Notes under the pieces: model-generated
Seen by the model: the letters and a program-made list of their open reading frames with translations, nothing else
What the model was told of the DNA's origin: nothing
The model's database searches: none
Program-made: the position numbers and the translations under genes
Shown: piece after piece, positions 21,060 through 26,647 of the stretch
Layout: each line of letters opens with the position of its first letter
Numbering within the stretch: position 1 is the first letter of the stretch
From: Conidiobolus incongruus B7586
Taxonomy: Eukaryota > Entomophthoromycota > Entomophthoromycetes > Entomophthorales > Conidiobolaceae
DNA length: 26,647 bases
Assembly (NCBI GenBank): GCA_000697335.1
Contig: JNEM01015917.1
Span: 1-26,647, forward strand
Reading direction: 5' to 3'

Positions 21060-22118
21060 TAATGTTAAACAGCTTATCTATATTTCAGTTAATTGATATA
21101 TTTACGAGTAAATTAGTGATATTCAAATAATTTTTTATAATTTAATTTTAACCGAAATATATATTATTAACATGATGATTTAATATAGTAATTTATATTT
21201 AACTTATATTCAAATTGTCTCAAAATTCCAAGAATAATACTTAAAAATATTAAATAATCATATTCTCAAATTAAATTTTTTGATCTATTTAATTTATATA
21301 ATTTATAATTTTGAAAAATAATAGAATAGCTGATTTTACAAATTGATTAAAGTATACCCAAATCATTTCAATAATAGCATATTGATGATAAAGTTTTAAC
21401 GATGTTTGAGAGTTTGATAGGTCCAATTAACTCATACTTAAATTTCAATATTTCAAATCTTAAATTTTTTATCAAGTGGCAAATGATTCAGTAAGCAATA
21501 TTAAATATATTAATTATAATATCAGCTGTATAATCATAATTCCTTCGAATGAAATCTAAAAACACTAATTATTCATTTCCTAATTATATGTTTAACTAAA
21601 TAACTTATAACCTATTCGAAATTATTTTAATTTTGATTTTTGATTTGATCTGACAATCATATATCAATAAGTGTCATAACTTCAAGAACAATTTTTTTAA
21701 TTAGTTTATTTTAAAAAAATTAAATTGATACTTTGGTTATTAAATATTTATTATAGTATTAAAATTTCTATTATATTTGGTCTATTTTAAAAGAAACAAT
21801 TAAAATACAAACAAATTCAAGTTATAATAGTGTAATAACTCTGTTAAACTAAATTATGTTTGATCTACCCCGAAAATTTACCCTAAATTTAGTATTAAAA
21901 ATTTTTTCAAAATACTCAATATTAAAAAAAATACAACTAAAACTAAATAAATATTCTAAAAACTTCATTAGATTACTATGTTCCAATATTATAAAAATCA
22001 ATTGATAATCTAATGTGCTTTTAAAAAAATAAAAAAATTAATAATGGTCAAAAATTGAAACTATATAATACTATTGTAAATCAAAAAATAAATTCATTAG
22101 TAATTAATTTATAATAAA
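21060..22118. other. AT-rich spacer, no gene seen
   Basis: Stop-rich A/T sequence. The last part is the 3' flank of the lumazine synthase gene. No RNA gene or element end is visible. Confidence 0.5.
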
Positions 22119-22634
22119 CTACTGAGAATTTAACAATGCCATTTCAACAGCTGCAGATCCCCAATCCAAACCGTGATTATGTCCAGGATCTCCTCCAACC
22201 TCAATTCCAGCACGAATTTTAGCTTGATCATCCGTGAGACAAGTTAAAACTCCAAAGATGACTGGGACTCCGGTATCAAGACCAGTAGTCATCAATCCTT
22301 GAGAGACAGATTCACAAATATATTCAAAGTGCATAGTACTACCCTTGATGAGGACTCCAATAGCAATTACAGCATCATAAGGTCTCTTTCCAACTGTATT
22401 CTTGCTTTTTTGAATGAGTGATTTACAAGCGAATGGAAGTTCAAAAGATCCTGGAACAGTTTCAAACTCGATATTTTCTTCTTTGACACCGTGTTTTCTT
22501 AAATTAGTTACGGCACCGGAAACTAATTCACTAATGATTTCTTGATTCCATCTAGCGTGAACAATTAGGATTCTGAGCTGAGAGCCGTCTAATTGTTTTT
22601 CAAGTTGGGGTAATCCTTTTTTAAATCCTGACAT
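22119..22634 (-). CDS. RIB4: 6,7-dimethyl-8-ribityllumazine synthase
   Basis: Condenses 5-amino-6-ribitylamino-uracil with 3,4-dihydroxy-2-butanone 4-phosphate to 6,7-dimethyl-8-ribityllumazine, the penultimate step of riboflavin synthesis, in the cytosol. The 171 residues match the usual fungal length. Visible family blocks are HARWN at 26-30 (Trp29 stacks on the pyrimidine), VPGSFELP at 60-67, and [14 protein letters not shown] at 93-106 with the probable catalytic His102. The C-terminal [16 protein letters not shown] at 151-166 is also present. It is complete, has no intron, starts at the only sensible ATG and ends in TAG. The insert KNTVGK near 78-83 is a normal variable loop. Fungal lumazine synthases form pentamers. 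No pathway partner lies in the window. It is the only housekeeping gene here. Confidence 0.96.
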   Translation of the reverse strand: MSGFKKGLPQLEKQLDGSQLRILIVHARWNQEIISELVSGAVTNLRKHGVKEENIEFETVPGSFELPFACKSLIQKSKNTVGKRPYDAVIAIGVLIKGSTMHFEYICESVSQGLMTTGLDTGVPVIFGVLTCLTDDQAKIRAGIEVGGDPGHNHGLDWGSAAVEMALLNSQ

Positions 22635-22678
22635 CTTTTTTTATATTGGCATGTTTTTGTTACTGGAATTGGATAGAG

Positions 22679-22684
22679 TTTATA
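22679..22684 (-). promoter_or_regulatory. TATA-like box of lumazine synthase
   Basis: TATAAA in gene direction lies 45-50 bases upstream of the start at 22634. Suggestive only in this composition. Confidence 0.3.
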
Positions 22685-23589
22685 ATTAATGATAATTGAA
22701 GAATTTATTATGGGATAATTTTTAAAGCACAATTTATTATATTAGACTAATATTACTATAAAGGTTTTATCCATGATATTTGAGGATATGGGAATTATTA
22801 TGGATAATCAATCCAGAATTATGAATAAGATATTTGATTAAATACTAAGCTTAATTTTATTATATTGAATAATGATTAGTACCAATATAGTCTTAAATTT
22901 ACATTATCATCGGTCTTTATAAAGGTTTTAGCTATTATGTAAAAATTATGATTTTTCAATTTAAATTTATTTAATTTTTGATTATAGATGATAAAATAGA
23001 TTAGATATTAATTGGTATATCGATTTATATATTCCATCATCCCAATCATTATTTTAAACCAAATAATATATCATTATCTGAATTTTATACTTTATTATAT
23101 AGTTTAATAATTGAATTTAAAGTCTCTTAAAATTTTATTTTATTTTATTCAGAATAATTTATCAATCACTGATAGATTAATCAATTTGAATTAGTAATTA
23201 AAGGGCTTAATAATCGAAAAATAATATTATATAGATGCAAATTTATAAATTTGGGAAACAAATATTTAATATTTCAGAGATAAAAATGAATATATGATAT
23301 ATATATACGTATTGTTCTGGGATTAAGTATTCATTGGGTTGAGAATATTGAAAAATTTAACTTACTTAGAATATATATTTTATTTAATTTTAAATTGTTA
23401 AAATAATTTTGAATTATTTTATTTCGAAATTTTTTAAAAGATTATTAATTATCTTATAATTGAGGTAAAATTATTTTAAGTTTTAATCAATTTTAGTATA
23501 TTCATAAATTTTTATATCTACATATTTAAATATATAAATGAAATTCAGTTCACTACTATAAAATCATTTTTATAAAAAAATTAATAATT
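22685..23589. other. AT-rich spacer with a short direct repeat
   Basis: The string TATAAAGGTTTTA occurs twice, near 22758 and near 22919, about 160 bases apart, upstream of the lumazine synthase gene. Its role is unknown. No gene is seen. Confidence 0.4.
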
Positions 23590-24520
23590 ATGTCATTCTA
23601 TAATTTTTACTTATTCCAAATTTTCCTATATTCAATTTGGATTTTACTCAATCAGTTAGTGAATGACAAAACTCTCAATAGAGAACAGTCAGCAAATGAG
23701 CACGAACTGGAGTTGGAAAAGAATGGCAAATTCAAAGGGGAGTTAAGTTACAGTACGGTGAAGGTACTTTAGTATTTCTAAGTGGTTATGGAGATGCAGG
23801 TTGTAGGTTCGCTAAACACTCTAACCACTATTTCGAGAGGGGATTTAGAGCGCATACCATAGATTTGCCATATCACAGCCTTAGCGACGGTATTCACACC
23901 GCATTACTAATCATGATGTTCATTGTCAAAGCAATCGACACCGTGATTAACAATATTCTACACAAGTAAAATATTGAAAACATCCTAATTTCCGGCGGTT
24001 GGCTCAGTGGTCTCGTCAGTAGTCTAAATAGCATTTCCTATCCAAAGAAGATTTGCAGTATGTGTTTAATATGTCCAGTGGTCGACATTTCAGAAAGCGT
24101 CCAACCAACTCAGTTCATTATTACTCTTGGCAAGATCGTCAACTTTTTATTCCCCAACTTAATAGCTCTTCCTAGAATTATAGGACTTGCTTCAGCTGAT
24201 CCCCAAGTTGAAATCTTGTGAAATGAGGGTCCTATTATATCAAGCATAGTATTCATATCTCCACAGCTCTTACAATTGAAACAGCAATGGAATACTTGAT
24301 CCAACATTTTGACAACGTTAAAATATCTATATTAATTCAAGTTTACAAGTTGGGTCGTGTGGCCAGATGGGAAGCTTGTCAAATCACGTACGACTCCATC
24401 TCCAACATCTTGAAGATTGCATTCTACAGTTGCGAGGATGATATGTTTCACAATGACAGTGCTCTAAAAGTATTTGACAATGGTATGACTTGATTGTTAT
24501 AACAATGTTAACTTTAATTA
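23590..24520 (+). pseudogene. Monoacylglycerol-lipase-like alpha/beta hydrolase, decayed
   Basis: A dead copy of a serine hydrolase of the monoacylglycerol lipase (Yju3/MGLL, Hydrolase_4) type, which splits monoglycerides or related lipids. Homology starts near 23715 with KEWQIQRGVKLQYGEGT, then LVFLSGYGDAG (oxyanion-hole block, usually HGFGDH), a HSLSDGIHT block (usually GHGRSDG), and ILISGGWLSGLVSSL where the family has the GHSMGG nucleophile elbow. The serine nucleophile is therefore missing. SADPQVE follows. After a frame change near 24260 comes the C-terminal part, with VYKLGRVARWEA where HG-x-D-x-x is expected (Asp replaced by Gly) and FHNDSALKVFDNG retaining the catalytic His region. 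At least two internal stops and two frame changes are visible. The 60-codon frame opening at 23590 has a hydrophobic start and belongs to another frame. Composition is still near-balanced, so the decay is not old. Confidence 0.75.
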
Positions 24521-24542
24521 ATATTACCTCGGATTTGAAGAA

Positions 24543-24763
24543 ATGGGAAATATTTTAATATCTGATTTTTTAAACTTATTTTCAGTTTCAAATATAAAAA
24601 TTAATACCAAATAAATAGGAAAATAAATATTTTTAAATTATACATATATTTTCTTTTTTGATTAAAAAATCAACTTTTTAAAATTTATTATTTAATTTAT
24701 TTCTGCTTAGACCAAATAATAATTATTAAAAGGTTTTATTTTAGTATTATTAATTTAGAAAAA
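24543..24763 (+). mobile_element. Mariner 5' fragment
   Basis: Begins ATGGGAAATATTTTAATATCTG, like the 5' end of copy 1 at 467, and follows it for about 220 bases through the GGTTTTATTTTAGTAT block. It then stops where a second 5' end begins. It holds no transposase sequence. Confidence 0.65.
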
Positions 24764-25340
24764 TATGTAAAATTTTTTAATTTTTGATTTTTCAAATATA
24801 TTACTAGTTTTGGAAAAATCAAAAATATATAAAATATATAAGAGAATGATTGCTCTTAAACTATATATATATAAATAATCTATAATTATTTTTGATTAAA
24901 ATATATATATATTTATTTTAAACTTTAAGTTTAAATTTAATTATGCTTAAATTAGATAATGATTAATAAAAGTCTTTTATTTTAATATTATTAAAACTTA
25001 ACTATAAATCTTCTAAAATAATTTAAGATTTATAGATATTTTATAAATTAATACTTGATTTAAATTTATTTTTTATTGCTAGATTCACTATTTTAAAGTT
25101 AAAAGGGATAGTATTTAAAATTTATTTAAATTTAAAAAATTCAATTTTATTATTACTTTTATATTAATTAATAAAATAATAGAAAATATTGAGAAATATG
25201 TTTTATTTTAGTTAGAGAGTTTTCTAAGCAAATTAATATTAATTATCTAATTATTTTCTATATATTGATTTTAAAATTTAAATTAATTAATAACAAAATT
25301 TAATAAATATATTATAATTTATTATCTTAAATTTAAAATA
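24764..25340 (+). mobile_element. Mariner 5' half
   Basis: Starts with a weakened 5' end (ATGTAAAATTTTTTAATTTTTG) and matches copy 1 from its start through the end of the helix-turn-helix coding part. The sequence near 25170-25300 corresponds to copy 1 at about 840-1000. It breaks off at the TA where the full-length copy starts. Internal and catalytic parts are absent. Confidence 0.65.
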
Positions 25341-26592
25341 ATGGGAAATTTTTTGATTTTTGATTTTTCAAACATATTATTAATTTTAAATAAATAAATA
25401 TATAAAATAAATAGGAAATCATATATTTTTGAATTATATATATATAACTTATTTAATTAAAAAATTCATTTTTTAAAACTAATAATTTAACTTAATTATG
25501 ATTAATTAAATAATAATTATCAAAAATATTTTATTATAGTATTAATGAAATTTAATCATAAACCCTCTAAAATTATTTAAAATTTATAAATAACTTTTGA
25601 AAATAAATATAATCTTAATTAATTATTTATCACTAACTAAAATACTTTAAGGCTAAGAAAAAAATTATCTAAAACCTATTAAAATCCAGAATACTAATTA
25701 TAACTTTTGTTTAATTTTTAATAAAATTAAAAATTATATTAAAAAGTACTTTTTTATTTTAACTAAAGAGATATATAAAAGATTTAATAATTATTTTATA
25801 AGTATTTTATATATAATAAAGTCTAAACTTAAATTAATAAATTAAAATATAAAATGAGTATCTGATTATATAACTAAAGCTTAAAAAAAGCTAAAATAGC
25901 TACTATTAAATAAAACTTACTAAAATATTACTAGAAACCTAAGCTTTTATAATAAATCATGATAATTGATGAATCTTAGATCTTAAAATATAATCTTTTA
26001 TTAAAACACAAATTAAAATGCTAGATTAAGTAAAATCAATCCTTTTGACAAATCTTTTTAAATAAATATTTTATTATTATATAAATATTAATTATTATAA
26101 TAGATTATGATATTATTTGTATTTATATTTATTTCTTGAAGAAAAATTAATTAATAATTAACTTTATATTATTTTTTCAAATAAGACTATTTTTAACTGT
26201 TATTTTTAATATAATTTAAGAAAACCTATTATTTTACATAATAACTATTAAATAAATAAATTTAAAGCTAAAAAAACTTTTTAATTAATAATAGTTAAAA
26301 AAACTATCATATTCAGTATATTTTCTAGATTATAACCTATATGATTATAATTGCTCTAGGTAATTAAAAAACTAGCTTATAAAAAAACTATTTTAAAAAA
26401 ATTTAATTAATTTATAAAATATCAAATTTCAGTTTCTAATAAAAAGAGCTATTTTTTAAATATTAGAAATTTACTAAAAATTGGCAAAAAGTTATTATTA
26501 ATATAAAAAACTATATATCTTATACAGTATATTAATTATTTTATATTATATATTTAATTATTTATTTATTTTTAATAACAAAAAATTGCCAT
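25341..26592 (+). mobile_element. Decayed mariner-family DNA transposon, right copy
   Basis: A full-length 1.25 kb copy flanked by TA at both ends (25339-25340 and 26593-26594), as expected of mariner. It has the clearest inverted ends: TAATGGGAAATTTTTTGAT on the left and, inverted, TAATGGCAATTTTTTGTT on the right. The decayed transposase frame still shows LTKAQKKARV-like sequence near 25880 and IIDES near 25960 (first catalytic Asp), but many stops. No intact product. It follows two truncated copies directly. Confidence 0.8.
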
Positions 26593-26647
26593 TATCTAAA
26601 ATATAAAGTAATAATCAAATTTAAAAAAATAAAGTAATTTTAGCTAA

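Noticed and set aside
1-26647. tRNA genes, rRNA, CRISPR arrays and riboswitches
   Set aside because: The few TTCGA strings lack cloverleaf context. There are no spaced repeats, and no FMN-type element precedes the lumazine synthase gene.
1-26647. LTR retroelements or virus-like elements
   Set aside because: No reverse transcriptase, integrase, capsid or long terminal repeat signal was seen.

Overview
The window looks like a gene-poor, extremely AT-rich piece of a fungal nuclear chromosome. The only clearly intact housekeeping gene is a fungal-type lumazine synthase (RIB4-like, 22119-22634, minus). A decayed monoacylglycerol-lipase-like hydrolase, decayed mariner and IS630-like transposons, TATA-like boxes and a standard-code proteome (TGG for Trp, TAA/TAG stops) fit the same picture. 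There are no operons or bacterial ribosome-binding sites. I cannot name the species. An early-diverging or other very AT-rich fungal lineage is my best guess.

Layout. 0.47-1.74 kb: a heavily mutated mariner copy. 1.87-8.0 kb: three intact genes, all on the minus strand (1870-2313, 4414-4797, 7348-7953). They encode cysteine-free secreted proteins with a signal peptide directly followed by the same pentapeptide, RREEP. Between them lie a short decayed coding stretch (3006-3260) and an IS630/Tc1-like transposon with stops but no frameshift (about 5.85-6.89 kb). 9.84-10.56 kb: a decayed or spliced minus-strand gene rich in Tyr, Lys and Asn. 11.04-15.96 kb: a second secreted family, again all minus: one intact gene (14198-14581), one copy broken by a single stop (15656-15961) and one more decayed copy (11044-11387). 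15.96-21.05 kb: AT-rich spacer holding a minus-strand mariner (18098-19370) and an unexplained GC-richer island (about 20.69-21.05 kb). 22.1 kb: lumazine synthase. 23.6-24.5 kb: the hydrolase pseudogene. From 24.54 kb to the right edge: two truncated mariner 5' ends, then a full-length dead copy (25341-26592), probably successive insertions.

The main story is a one-strand array of at least six small secreted-protein genes from two families. They sit in an AT-rich, transposon-littered compartment, where some members are intact and others are dying. This resembles the dispensable, fast-evolving compartments where many fungi keep effector-like or surface proteins. Two of the three RREEP genes share an identical 13-base upstream element at almost the same distance from the start codon. 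One RREEP gene and one second-family copy share a C-terminal tail motif. The function of the array is unknown; no known toxin or enzyme domain is visible in these proteins.
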